Assembly (NCBI GenBank): GCA_027061865.1
Contig: JAMOVZ010000415.1
Location: 1 to 6,078 of the forward strand
DNA: 6,078 bases
From: Desulfobacterales bacterium
GTDB taxonomy: Bacteria > Desulfobacterota > DSM-4660 > Desulfatiglandales > Desulfatiglandaceae
Reading direction: 5' to 3'
The position numbers and the translations under genes are program-made. Shown here piece by piece: positions 1 through 5,920 of this stretch (the stretch's first letter is position 1; each line of letters opens with the position of its first letter). The notes beneath the pieces were generated by a model that made no database searches, had not been told where the DNA came from, and saw only the letters and a program-made list of their open reading frames with translations.

Positions 1-1340
1 GCAAAGGCATCCATCAAATCCCGAGGCAAATTCCTGATAAAACCAACCGTGTCGGTTATGATGGCCTCCCTTTCCCTTGGGAAGCGAAGCCGCCTGCTGC
101 TGGGGTCCAAGGTCTCAAACATCCGGTCTTTAACGCTCACCTGGCTTTTGGTGAGCGCATTGAGCAGGGTGGATTTACCCGCATTGGTATAGCCGACAAT
201 GGAAATTATGGGGAGCCCTTTTGACCTCCTGAGGCTTCTTCTTCCCTGCCTCTGGCTCCGTATTGCCTCCAACTCCCTCTTGAGTTTCGCAATCCGCTCG
301 TGAACGCGTCTGCGGTTGATCTCCAGCTTTGTCTCACCCGGCCCCCTGCCTCCAATCCCACCGGTCAGCCTTGACATGGCCGTATTTTTGGTCGCCAGCC
401 TGGGGAGCACATAACGAAGCTGGGCTAGCTCCACCTGGATCTTCCCTTCCCTGGTGATGGCCCTGCGGGCAAATATGTCCAAGATCAGCTGGCTCCTGTC
501 GATTATCTTCATCTCTGTAAAGTCAGTGAGGCTCTTTACCTGAGCAGGAGTGAGTTCATGGTTGAAGATCATGAGGTTCGAACCCTTTTGAAGGCACAGC
601 AAAACCAGTTCGCTAAGCTTTCCCTTTCCAATCAAGAAGCGCGGGTCAGGCCTCTTGATTCTTTGAACAACCCTGCCCACCACTTCAAGGTCATCTGAAA
701 GCGCCAGCTCTTCAAGCTCATCCAACGCCTCCTCTTCTTCCCACTTGCTCCCTGATGTGACACCAACCAGCAAAGCCTTTTCCTTCCGCTCCAGAGCAGT
801 TGACCCATGCGATTTTGCCAGCTCTTCCTCCAAGGAGGAGATAAACTCACGAAAATCCACATCCAATTGCCCGATGTTGGGAACCTTCGCTACCTGCCAT
901 CCCCTTCCGTCACTGTTTGCAGGCAGAATGTTGGCATATGTGATTGCCCCGGGGATGCCTTTCTCACTCACCTCCAGGGAGACCATGAGGTCCAGGCGAA
1001 GCAGCACCAGGTCAGTGATATCTTCTTCTGAGAGGGGCTCATCATTCAGGTGGGTGTGGATACATCTTAGGCCCTTCAGCCGGCCCGGGCCTTCCCTGAA
1101 TCCGCCAAGGTCAGGTATCCAGATGCGGCGGTGGTCGCCCACCACCACATAGGCCACCTCACCCCGCCTGGTAAGCAGCACTGCAAGTTGCCGGTTGAGC
1201 TCCCGCGATAGGCTAGCCAGTTGGCGGGCAAGCTCGTGGGAAAGGATCTCGGAGGCAGATACCCTCCTCCTGTAAAGCCTTTGGAGGCGCTTTTGCAGGC
1301 TTGCCTTAAGCCCGGAGGTTCTGCCGTAGATCCTATCGAT
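1..1340 (-). CDS. hflX: GTPase HflX, long form, 3' end beyond window
   Basis: HflX is a ribosome-associated GTPase that binds the 50S subunit and splits stalled ribosomes. I translated the minus strand from 1340 to 1 and found one uninterrupted frame of 446 codons, running off the left edge. The glycine-rich HflX signature GGIGGRGPGETKLE lies at about 327-340, the P-loop GYTNAGKST at 383-391, and the G3 motif DTVG at 430-433. The G4/G5 motifs and C-terminal domain are outside the window. The region equivalent to the start of E. coli HflX begins near residue 188 (KALLVGV), so about 180 residues are an N-terminal extension, including IYGRTSGL near residue 4 and IHTHL at 94-98. As I recall, deltaproteobacterial HflX proteins share this extension. 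The frame is closed by TAA at 1349-1347. No ATG, GTG or TTG follows before GTG at 1181, which would delete conserved sequence. The start given is ATC at 1340. The gene lies 17 nt after dnaB, probably in the same transcript. Function is secure; the start is not. Confidence 0.93.
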   Translation of the reverse strand, partial: MDRIYGRTSGLKASLQKRLQRLYRRRVSASEILSHELARQLASLSRELNRQLAVLLTRRGEVAYVVVGDHRRIWIPDLGGFREGPGRLKGLRCIHTHLNDEPLSEEDITDLVLLRLDLMVSLEVSEKGIPGAITYANILPANSDGRGWQVAKVPNIGQLDVDFREFISSLEEELAKSHGSTALERKEKALLVGVTSGSKWEEEEALDELEELALSDDLEVVGRVVQRIKRPDPRFLIGKGKLSELVLLCLQKGSNLMIFNHELTPAQVKSLTDFTEMKIIDRSQLILDIFARRAITREGKIQVELAQLRYVLPRLATKNTAMSRLTGGIGGRGPGETKLEINRRRVHERIAKLKRELEAIRSQRQGRRSLRRSKGLPIISIVGYTNAGKSTLLNALTKSQVSVKDRMFETLDPSSRRLRFPREREAIITDTVGFIRNLPRDLMDAF

Positions 1341-1349
1341 TGTTCCTTA

Positions 1350-1356
1350 CACCTCC
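1350..1356 (-). promoter_or_regulatory. Ribosome binding site of hflX
   Basis: GGAGGTG on the minus strand is a near-perfect Shine-Dalgarno, beginning 1 nt after the dnaB stop codon. It sits 9 nt upstream of the ATC at 1340-1338. Its position is the main argument that translation starts at this non-standard codon rather than at the GTG 159 nt further downstream. Confidence 0.75.
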
Positions 1357-1357
1357 C

Positions 1358-2713
1358 CTAGACCGCTTGAAGTGCGGGACCTTCCTCCACATAGTTTCGG
1401 AATCTGGTGATCTCCTTCTGGAAGGTCAACCTAAAATATCCTGTAGGGCCATTTCGCTGTTTTGCAACAATTATCTCCGCCACATTGCGGTTGTTCTCGT
1501 TTCCTGGGTGATATACTTCGTCGCGGTATATGAACACTATCACGTCTGCGTCCTGCTCAATAGCCCCACTCTCCCTGAGATCTGCCAGGCGGGGTTTCTT
1601 ATCGGGCCGGTCTTCCACCTTCCTGTTCAACTGGGAAAGGGCCACCACGGGCACATTGAGGTCTTTTGCCATGGCCTTGAGGGCCCTTGATATCTCTGAG
1701 ATCTCAAGCTGCCTGGACTCGGCAGACCTGCGGCCCTGGATCAACTGTAAATAATCCACTATAATGAGGGCCAGATCATGCTTCCTCTTCAGCCTGCGGC
1801 ACTTTGCCTTCATCTCAAGAACGCTTATGGATGAAGAATCATCAATGAAGATGGGAAGCTCGGCCAGCCGGTTGGCTGAATGGGTCAATCGCTCCCAATC
1901 AGTGTCCCTCAAGAAACCGGTTCTAAGACGGGTGGCATCTATTCCCGCATCAAAGCCCAGCAGCCTGATGCCAAGCTGCATCTTGGACATCTCCAGGCTG
2001 AAGATGGCAACCGCCTTTCCTGTCTTTTCAGCGGCATTATATCCGATGTTGAGGGCAAGGGCGGTCTTTCCCATGCTGGGCCTTCCAGCGATCACTATGA
2101 GGTCTGAGGGTTGGAGGCCTGCTGTGAGCTTGTCGAATTCAGTAAATCCAGTAGGGATTCCAGTGACGTAGCCATCTGCAGCAGATACCGTCTCAAGCCG
2201 CTTGAAGGAGCTGGTGATCACCTCCCTCATACTCTGGAATCCTTCTCTTACCCGCTGCTCGGCTATGTCGTATATGGACTGCTCCGCCATCTCAAGCAGC
2301 TCTTCGGTCTGTTCAGCCCTCAAAAAACATTGCTCTGAAATCGTAGAGCAACTTGAAATCAACTTCCTCCTCACAGAGAGGTCCTTTACGATCTCCGCAT
2401 GATAGATCAAGCCTGCAGAAGTGGAGGTGGCCTCCACCAAGGAGGCGAGATATTCCCTGCCCCCGGCCTTCTCTAACAATCCCCTGGCCGTCAGATAATC
2501 GCTCAGAGTTATAAGATCAATGGGTTCGCCTTGATCATAGAGGCCCACCATTGCATCAAAGATGACTCCATGGGCCTCCTTGTAAAAATCCTCCGGCCTT
2601 AATATGTCGAGGATTTGATTAATGGCGTCATTATTGATCAAAATTCCCCCCAACACCGCCTGCTCTGCCTCGATGTTGTTGGGCGCCACTTTCATAAATG
2701 GGGCTTCTCCCAT
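1358..2713 (-). CDS. dnaB: Replicative DNA helicase DnaB
   Basis: DnaB is the hexameric 5'-3' helicase that unwinds DNA at the replication fork and recruits primase. The protein has 451 residues from ATG at 2713, a normal length. The N-terminal DnaB domain contains NNIEAEQAVLGGIL near residues 12-25. A linker leads to the RecA-like ATPase domain: Walker A GRPSMGKT at about 210-217, SLEMS at 239-243, Walker B LIIVDYLQL at 316-324, SQLNR at 360-364, DLRESGAIEQDAD at 378-390, and the arginine-finger region KQRNGPTG at 418-425. An in-frame GTG at 2722 overlaps the rplI stop, but GAGGAG touches it directly. The same GAGGAG is 8 nt from ATG 2713, so I prefer that start. No intein interrupts the P-loop or the other common DnaB insertion sites. 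The gene follows rplI directly and is followed by hflX, and is probably translationally coupled to rplI. Confidence 0.97.
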   Translation of the reverse strand: MGEAPFMKVAPNNIEAEQAVLGGILINNDAINQILDILRPEDFYKEAHGVIFDAMVGLYDQGEPIDLITLSDYLTARGLLEKAGGREYLASLVEATSTSAGLIYHAEIVKDLSVRRKLISSCSTISEQCFLRAEQTEELLEMAEQSIYDIAEQRVREGFQSMREVITSSFKRLETVSAADGYVTGIPTGFTEFDKLTAGLQPSDLIVIAGRPSMGKTALALNIGYNAAEKTGKAVAIFSLEMSKMQLGIRLLGFDAGIDATRLRTGFLRDTDWERLTHSANRLAELPIFIDDSSSISVLEMKAKCRRLKRKHDLALIIVDYLQLIQGRRSAESRQLEISEISRALKAMAKDLNVPVVALSQLNRKVEDRPDKKPRLADLRESGAIEQDADVIVFIYRDEVYHPGNENNRNVAEIIVAKQRNGPTGYFRLTFQKEITRFRNYVEEGPALQAV

Positions 2714-2718
2714 TTTGA

Positions 2719-3165
2719 TCACTCCTCTGGAGCCACGGTTACCCTTAGTGTTGCGGTGACTTCTGGGTAGATTCTCACCGCTACGTCAAAGTCACCGAGG
2801 TTCTTTATGGGTTGGTCCAGAACGATCTTGCGGCGGTCCACCACAATACCCTTTTCCTCAAGGGCCGAGGCTATGTCCATGGCCGTAACCGACCCATAGA
2901 GCTTACCTTCTTCTCCTGCCTTGTGACGGAACAGGAGCACCAGTTCTTCCATTTTCTTCTTAAGGGCCTCGGCCTCTTCTTTTGCCCGCAGCCTTTTTGC
3001 CTCTATCTTCCTGCGTTTCTGTTCCATCATCTTGAGATTTTTCGGCGTGGCTTCAAGGGCAAGCCCTTTGGGAATCAAGTAGTTGCGCGCATATCCGTCT
3101 GCAACCTCAACTGTGTCGCCTTCAAGGCCAAGGTCGTGAATGTCTTGCTGCAAAATTATCTTCAT
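2719..3165 (-). CDS. rplI: 50S ribosomal protein bL9
   Basis: bL9 binds 23S rRNA near the L1 stalk and helps maintain reading-frame fidelity. The product is 148 residues, typical for the family. The N-terminal globular domain carries the family signature: G13, G16, V19, the G24-Y25 pair, N28-Y29-L30, then P32-K33-G34. A long charged helix follows at about residues 42-75, rich in Lys, Arg and Glu and matching the rigid connecting helix of L9. The C-terminal domain, with GKLYGSVT near residues 87-94, closes the protein. The start at 3165 has GGAGGA 5 nt upstream. The gene begins 13 nt after the DUF2232 stop, and its own stop abuts dnaB. The placement downstream of rpsF and rpsR is the classical r-protein arrangement. 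Confidence 0.97.
   Translation of the reverse strand: MKIILQQDIHDLGLEGDTVEVADGYARNYLIPKGLALEATPKNLKMMEQKRRKIEAKRLRAKEEAEALKKKMEELVLLFRHKAGEEGKLYGSVTAMDIASALEEKGIVVDRRKIVLDQPIKNLGDFDVAVRIYPEVTATLRVTVAPEE
2722..2727 (-). promoter_or_regulatory. Ribosome binding site deciding the dnaB start
   Basis: GAGGAG forms the last two sense codons of rplI. It lies 8 nt before ATG 2713 and 0 nt before GTG 2722. The spacing favours ATG 2713 as the dnaB start. Because the site lies inside rplI, initiation on dnaB probably depends on ribosomes finishing rplI. Confidence 0.65.
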
Positions 3166-3170
3166 CCATC

Positions 3171-3176
3171 TCCTCC
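3171..3176 (-). promoter_or_regulatory. Ribosome binding site of rplI
   Basis: GGAGGA, within AGAGGGAGGAGATGG directly before the ATG, lies 5 nt upstream of the rplI start and begins immediately after the DUF2232 stop codon. It is strong and near optimally spaced, unlike the site of the preceding membrane-protein gene. Confidence 0.8.
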
Positions 3177-3178
3177 CT

Positions 3179-4123
3179 CTATGATATTAGACCCCTTCGC
3201 TTGTGGATCTTTCTAAAATCTATCCATTGATCAAACAGCCCTCCAGCAGCTACCACAACCGTGAGGACTTGCTGCACTACCAAGAAAAAATAGATGAGCG
3301 GCCTCATCCACCCCGGGACATCATATTTTTTAAGGAAAAACAAGACGATGGCCATGCCCTGATAAAGATAAACCACAGCCACTACCAAGAACAGATTTAG
3401 CGCCAAGTATTTTAGACCCCCGGAGGCCAAAAATAAAGAGAAACCTGCAACTATCAGGATCCAAACCAGGTTCTCCGGCGCCCGCCACAATTCGGGCCGT
3501 CCAAAATCCGGGGCTGAAAGCCCGGAGCGCCTCAATAAGGCAGAGGCGGAAACCACATTCAGCCACACAGAAAAGCTGGCCCCTATGACGCCCAGGGATG
3601 GAAATAAATTCATTATCCCCTCAATGACTGCCTTATGGGCCTCTGTAAGCTGGCTCCCCCCTCTCGCTCCACCGCCACCGCTTCCATACATGGCCATTGT
3701 GGCCTCGAGATGGGTTTGCATATATTCCCTTACCAGCTCAAAAAAACCCATCCCTTTCATAAACGAAAGGGTGAGAAGGAAGGCTACTCCTATGGACAGC
3801 ATGAGGCATGTGCCAAGCAGAATTGTAAGCCCAATACCCAGCCTCATTCGAAACAGCATGGCAAGCCCCCAGCCCACCACTCCAAATTCAACGGCAACCA
3901 AAGGGAGGCGGGGGAATCCAGCAGTAGCAGAGAAAAGAGTTAAGGCCGCCAGGGTGAGGGCGGTTATCACCGCACCCTGCCTCAAGCCCAACTTCATGGA
4001 GTAGTAGATGTATGGGAGGGGGCCTAGAAGTCCTATTAAGGGTCCAAAGAAAGGCACTATGACAGAGGCGGCCAAAATTGCTGCCACCCAGGCCATACAG
4101 CCTAAGAAGTCATGCCATTTCAT
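3179..4123 (-). CDS. DUF2232 (YybS-like) polytopic membrane protein
   Basis: This is a 314-residue integral membrane protein. By its placement between rpsR and rplI, its length and its hydrophobic pattern it is a DUF2232/YybS-type protein; the molecular function is unknown. I count about eight membrane segments, near residues 11-36, 50-70, 75-95, 97-122, 170-195, 218-236, 238-265 and 272-300. The first contains VPFFGPLIGLLGPLPY, typical of the family start. A polar stretch with glycine-rich GSGGGGARGG near residues 147-156 separates the two halves. The C-terminus (RKIHKRRG) is basic and probably cytoplasmic. The frame is open upstream to ATG 4270, but that part overlaps rpsR and is hydrophilic, so ATG 4123 is preferred. 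The Shine-Dalgarno at 4123 is poor. It is 56 nt from rpsR and 13 nt from rplI, so it is cotranscribed. Confidence 0.8.
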   Translation of the reverse strand: MKWHDFLGCMAWVAAILAASVIVPFFGPLIGLLGPLPYIYYSMKLGLRQGAVITALTLAALTLFSATAGFPRLPLVAVEFGVVGWGLAMLFRMRLGIGLTILLGTCLMLSIGVAFLLTLSFMKGMGFFELVREYMQTHLEATMAMYGSGGGGARGGSQLTEAHKAVIEGIMNLFPSLGVIGASFSVWLNVVSASALLRRSGLSAPDFGRPELWRAPENLVWILIVAGFSLFLASGGLKYLALNLFLVVAVVYLYQGMAIVLFFLKKYDVPGWMRPLIYFFLVVQQVLTVVVAAGGLFDQWIDFRKIHKRRGLIS

Positions 4124-4136
4124 GGGTACTTTGCCA

Positions 4137-4158
4137 AGGGAGAACGGAACAGCTCCCT
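4137..4158 (-). promoter_or_regulatory. Possible intercistronic hairpin before the DUF2232 gene
   Basis: In the 56-nt rpsR-DUF2232 gap, AGGGAG and CTCCCT can pair as a 6-bp stem with a 10-nt loop. The 5' arm overlaps GGAGGG, the only good Shine-Dalgarno-like sequence in the gap. The hairpin is not followed by a T-tract, so it is not a canonical terminator. It may lower translation of the membrane protein or mark an RNA processing site. This was found by eye, with no energy calculation. Confidence 0.35.
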
Positions 4159-4179
4159 CCGCACTCCTACCAGAGGGCT

Positions 4180-4425
4180 CTATCTTATGATGGAGGTGGT
4201 GAAAGGCAAAAGGGCCATGATCCTCGCCCTCTTGATTGCCACGGTGAGCATCCTCTGGTGCTTTGCGCAATTGCCTGAGATCCTGCGTGGAATGATCTTG
4301 CCCCGTTCTGTGGTAAAAAACCTTAGGGTTTTTGGATCCTTGTAATCTATCTTCAAGTTCTTGTCAGCACAGAACTTGCAGATCTTTCTCCGGTGATAAG
4401 TCCTTCTTCCTCTAACGTAGGCCAT
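4180..4425 (-). CDS. rpsR: 30S ribosomal protein bS18
   Basis: bS18 forms a heterodimer with bS6 on the platform of the 30S subunit. The product is 81 residues, the usual length. Conserved segments include RRTYHRRKICKFC near the N-terminus, KDPKTLRFFTTERGKIIPRR in the middle, and HQRMLTVAIKRARIMALLP in the C-terminal half. C16, C19, C53 and H56 give a CxxC...CxxH set, so this is the putative zinc-binding (C+) form of S18. The frame extends upstream to 4533 but that part is within rpsF. ATG 4425 has GGAGGGA a few bases upstream and starts at the conserved N-terminus. The start overlaps the 3' end of rpsF by 14 nt and its ribosome binding site lies inside rpsF, implying coupled synthesis of the two partners. 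Confidence 0.97.
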   Translation of the reverse strand: MAYVRGRRTYHRRKICKFCADKNLKIDYKDPKTLRFFTTERGKIIPRRISGNCAKHQRMLTVAIKRARIMALLPFTTSIIR

Positions 4426-4816
4426 CTTCTCCCTCCTCTTGTGATTCTGCTCCTTCCTGGGCTTGGGGCTGCTGAGGGCTCTCTTCCTGTTTTGGGCCGT
4501 ATTGCTCTTTGAGTGCATCCGGGTCTGCTTCATCAGCCAATTTCACGGTGTGGAACTTCATGACCCTGTCATCAAGCCTTAGGTCCCTTTCAAGGATACT
4601 GGTCAGACCCGGCTTTCCGCAAAATTGCAGGAGCACATAGTAGCCCTTGTCAAACTTCCTGACCCGATAGGCCAGGTCCCTCCTTCCCCAGTGATCTACC
4701 TTGATGACGACACCTTGGTTCTTTTCAATAATATTATTGAATTTTCCCACCACTTCTTGGTATTCGTCATCGCTCAGATCTGGAGGTAGAAGATAAAGTG
4801 TTTCGTAAAATCTCAT
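4412..4816 (-). CDS. rpsF: 30S ribosomal protein bS6
   Basis: bS6 binds bS18 and the central domain of 16S rRNA. The product is 134 residues. It starts with MRFYETLYLLPPDL, followed by the ferredoxin-like fold with WGRRDLAYRVRKFDKGYYVLLQF at about residues 43-65 and ILERDLRLDDRVMKF at about 74-88. Residues from about 100 onward form a Gln/Glu-rich, low-complexity acidic tail, as in many S6 proteins. AAAGGA and a nearby GGGGA precede the ATG. It is the first gene of the operon. The preceding 106 nt hold a leader hairpin and a promoter, consistent with autoregulation by the S6:S18 complex. Confidence 0.97.
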   Translation of the reverse strand: MRFYETLYLLPPDLSDDEYQEVVGKFNNIIEKNQGVVIKVDHWGRRDLAYRVRKFDKGYYVLLQFCGKPGLTSILERDLRLDDRVMKFHTVKLADEADPDALKEQYGPKQEESPQQPQAQEGAESQEEGEDGLR

Positions 4817-4866
4817 ATCCTTTCCCCTTTCGGTCTCTTCTCGGCATCCAAATCCCCAACTTGTCT

Positions 4867-4893
4867 AGGGCGGTGCCTCACTAGCGGCCCCCT
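4867..4893 (-). promoter_or_regulatory. Candidate S6:S18-binding rpsF leader hairpin
   Basis: On the minus strand the leader folds as AGGG, an unpaired G, GCC, the 8-nt loop GCUAGUGA, GGC, the unpaired tetranucleotide ACCG, and CCCU. That gives two short helices with an ACCG bulge on the 3' side. Published rpsF leaders that bind the S6:S18 complex are described as a helix with a conserved CCG-containing bulge resembling the 16S rRNA site; I rely on memory for this. The hairpin lies about 50 nt before the rpsF ATG and about 20 nt into the predicted transcript. No U-tract follows, so it is not a terminator. Excess S6:S18 would bind here and repress the operon. Confidence 0.6.
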
Positions 4894-4921
4894 TTCTTAT
4901 TTGGGAGCAAGGAAAAGGATA

Positions 4922-4950
4922 TATCTATCACCAATAACTCAGTATGTCAA
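4922..4950 (-). promoter_or_regulatory. Putative sigma70 promoter of the rpsF operon
   Basis: The minus strand has a consensus -35 TTGACA at 4950-4945, a 17-nt spacer ending in TGA (an extended -10 TGn), and a -10-like TAGATA at 4927-4922. The predicted start is near 4915, giving a leader of about 100 nt that contains the ACCG-bulge hairpin. The -10 matches consensus at only three positions, offset by the perfect -35 and the TG extension. Confidence 0.6.
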
Positions 4951-4991
4951 GGAAGGAACCAGCAAGGGAGGCTTTTTTATCTTTCAACCTG

Positions 4992-5021
4992 TTGACATAA
5001 ACTTTAGTCTTGTAGTAATAA
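4992..5021 (+). promoter_or_regulatory. Putative sigma70 promoter of the Hint lipoprotein gene
   Basis: The plus strand has a consensus -35 TTGACA at 4992-4997, an 18-nt spacer and TAATAA at 5016-5021. The -10 is weak and the register could shift by a few bases. An AT-rich stretch at 4972-4986, just upstream of the -35, could act as an UP element. It is back to back with the rpsF promoter, with about 41 bp between the two -35 boxes. Confidence 0.45.
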
Positions 5022-5057
5022 CCCGCCACCGTAGAGATATAAAAGGCAAGACCCTGG

Positions 5058-5065
5058 AAAGGAGG
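5058..5065 (+). promoter_or_regulatory. Ribosome binding site of the Hint lipoprotein gene
   Basis: AAAGGAGG, extended to GGAGGG, lies 7 nt upstream of the ATG at 5073. It is a strong site that fixes the start codon and predicts efficient translation. Confidence 0.85.
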
Positions 5066-5072
5066 GAAAAGA

Positions 5073-5915
5073 ATGTCTTGTAAGCATCTTTGTGTGACCA
5101 TAACTGTTGCGCTTTTATTCTTAGGGGGCTGTACGAGTACGGAATTTTCATCCCCTCCCCCCCCAACCTCTCTTCAGCCATCCACCATGTCACCAGACAA
5201 ACAGCAAGAGGTGAAAAAGCTCAAGGCCCAGATAGAACACCTGGAAAACGAAATCGAACAGATTGACAATCAAATACTGGCTATCGACCATGAGCTTAAC
5301 AGGGGAATGATGTCGGGCTTTTCAACCACTATAGGGAATGACGTCCAAAGGGCTTATGATTCAGAACTAGCCATTACCCATAAGCTCACGGACAGAGAAT
5401 TCCTGATCAACAAACAACGGAATCTCCAAGAAAAACTGGCAGGGTTGAGAAACAAGATGTCTCAATTGCTCGATGAGGCATCTGAGTCCTGTTTCCCGCC
5501 CGGCACCTTGATCCTAATGCCGGATGGAACCTTTCGACCTATAGAAAAACTGAAAGCGGGGGATCGAATTTCCGCTTATGACATTGGAGTCGAGGCGAAA
5601 GGGGAGGCGGTTATAGCCAAGGTCTTCAAGAACATCAATAATCACTTCTATATAATAAATGGCCATGTTATGGCTACGGCACTCGAGCGTTTTTTGACTG
5701 CGAAGGGATGGAAAAGGATCAGGGAGCTTAAGATAGGTGACAAAATCATGAAAGCTTACGGCTACGAGACTGTCCAAACTATAGAAAAAGTCAACTATAA
5801 TGGGGCAGTATATAACTTAAACGTTTCAGGTGCACACAACTTCTATGTATCGCATAACGGCCGTGAGGCCTATTTGGTCCACAATTGCGGCGGTGGCGGA
5901 GGAGGAGGCAAGTAA
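5073..5915 (+). CDS. Predicted lipoprotein with coiled coils and C-terminal Hint (intein-like) domain
   Basis: I do not recognise this 280-residue protein as a named family. Residues 1-20 are a lipoprotein signal: a hydrophobic core (VTITVALLFLGGC) with lipobox L17-G18-G19-C20. A Pro/Ser-rich linker with PPPP at 28-31 follows. Heptad-like helices rich in Lys, Glu and Gln lie at about 45-76 and 104-136. A Hint domain follows, from C140 (CFPPGTLILMPDGTFRPIEKL) to H270-N271. Its blocks are recognisable: LKAGDRISAYD at 160-170, GWKRIRELKIGDKI at 212-225, VYNLNVSGAHNFYV at 247-259, and LVHNC at 268-272. C140, the His-Asn end and C272 are the residues needed for intein-type chemistry. The part after the domain is only C272, seven Gly and Lys280. 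The block B TxxH motif appears altered. No endonuclease insert is present. The protein is probably anchored in the envelope and may splice, cleave or ligate itself. The gene has its own promoter, and a second exported protein gene starts 5 nt downstream. Confidence 0.85.
   Translation: MSCKHLCVTITVALLFLGGCTSTEFSSPPPPTSLQPSTMSPDKQQEVKKLKAQIEHLENEIEQIDNQILAIDHELNRGMMSGFSTTIGNDVQRAYDSELAITHKLTDREFLINKQRNLQEKLAGLRNKMSQLLDEASESCFPPGTLILMPDGTFRPIEKLKAGDRISAYDIGVEAKGEAVIAKVFKNINNHFYIINGHVMATALERFLTAKGWKRIRELKIGDKIMKAYGYETVQTIEKVNYNGAVYNLNVSGAHNFYVSHNGREAYLVHNCGGGGGGGK
5490..5885 (+). other. Hint domain within the lipoprotein (residues 140-271)
   Basis: This 132-residue segment has the size of a mini-intein or bacterial intein-like (BIL/PT-HINT) domain. 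It begins with the catalytic-type Cys, ends in His-Asn and is followed by Cys. Compared with inteins interrupting housekeeping proteins, the flanks are unusual: a coiled-coil lipoprotein before it and a nine-residue glycine tail after it. It is listed separately so that the domain boundary is explicit. Confidence 0.8.
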
Positions 5916-5920
5916 GGGGC

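Noticed and set aside
745..1152. Plus-strand open frame antisense to hflX
   Set aside because: It is opposite a fully conserved hflX frame, has Ser/Arg-rich low-quality composition and no convincing ribosome binding site.
1358..2713. Intein in DnaB, given the Hint gene nearby
   Set aside because: The P-loop, Walker B and SQLNR regions are all continuous and the protein has normal length, so the nearby Hint domain is not a displaced DnaB intein.
3585..4004. Plus-strand open frame antisense to the DUF2232 gene
   Set aside because: It mirrors a hydrophobic coding region and shows no domain-like features or good start signal.
4124..4270. Upstream start of the DUF2232 protein at ATG 4270
   Set aside because: The extra 49 residues are hydrophilic, overlap rpsR in another frame, and do not look like a membrane-protein N-terminus.
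4867..4905. Terminator on the plus strand: GC-rich stem followed by CCTTTCTTATTT
   Set aside because: No plus-strand gene lies upstream, the T-rich stretch is interrupted, and the same stem is better explained as the minus-strand rpsF leader hairpin.
4960..4982. T-tract at 4973-4978 as a rho-independent terminator
   Set aside because: No inverted repeat precedes it. It is more likely AT-rich promoter-upstream sequence.
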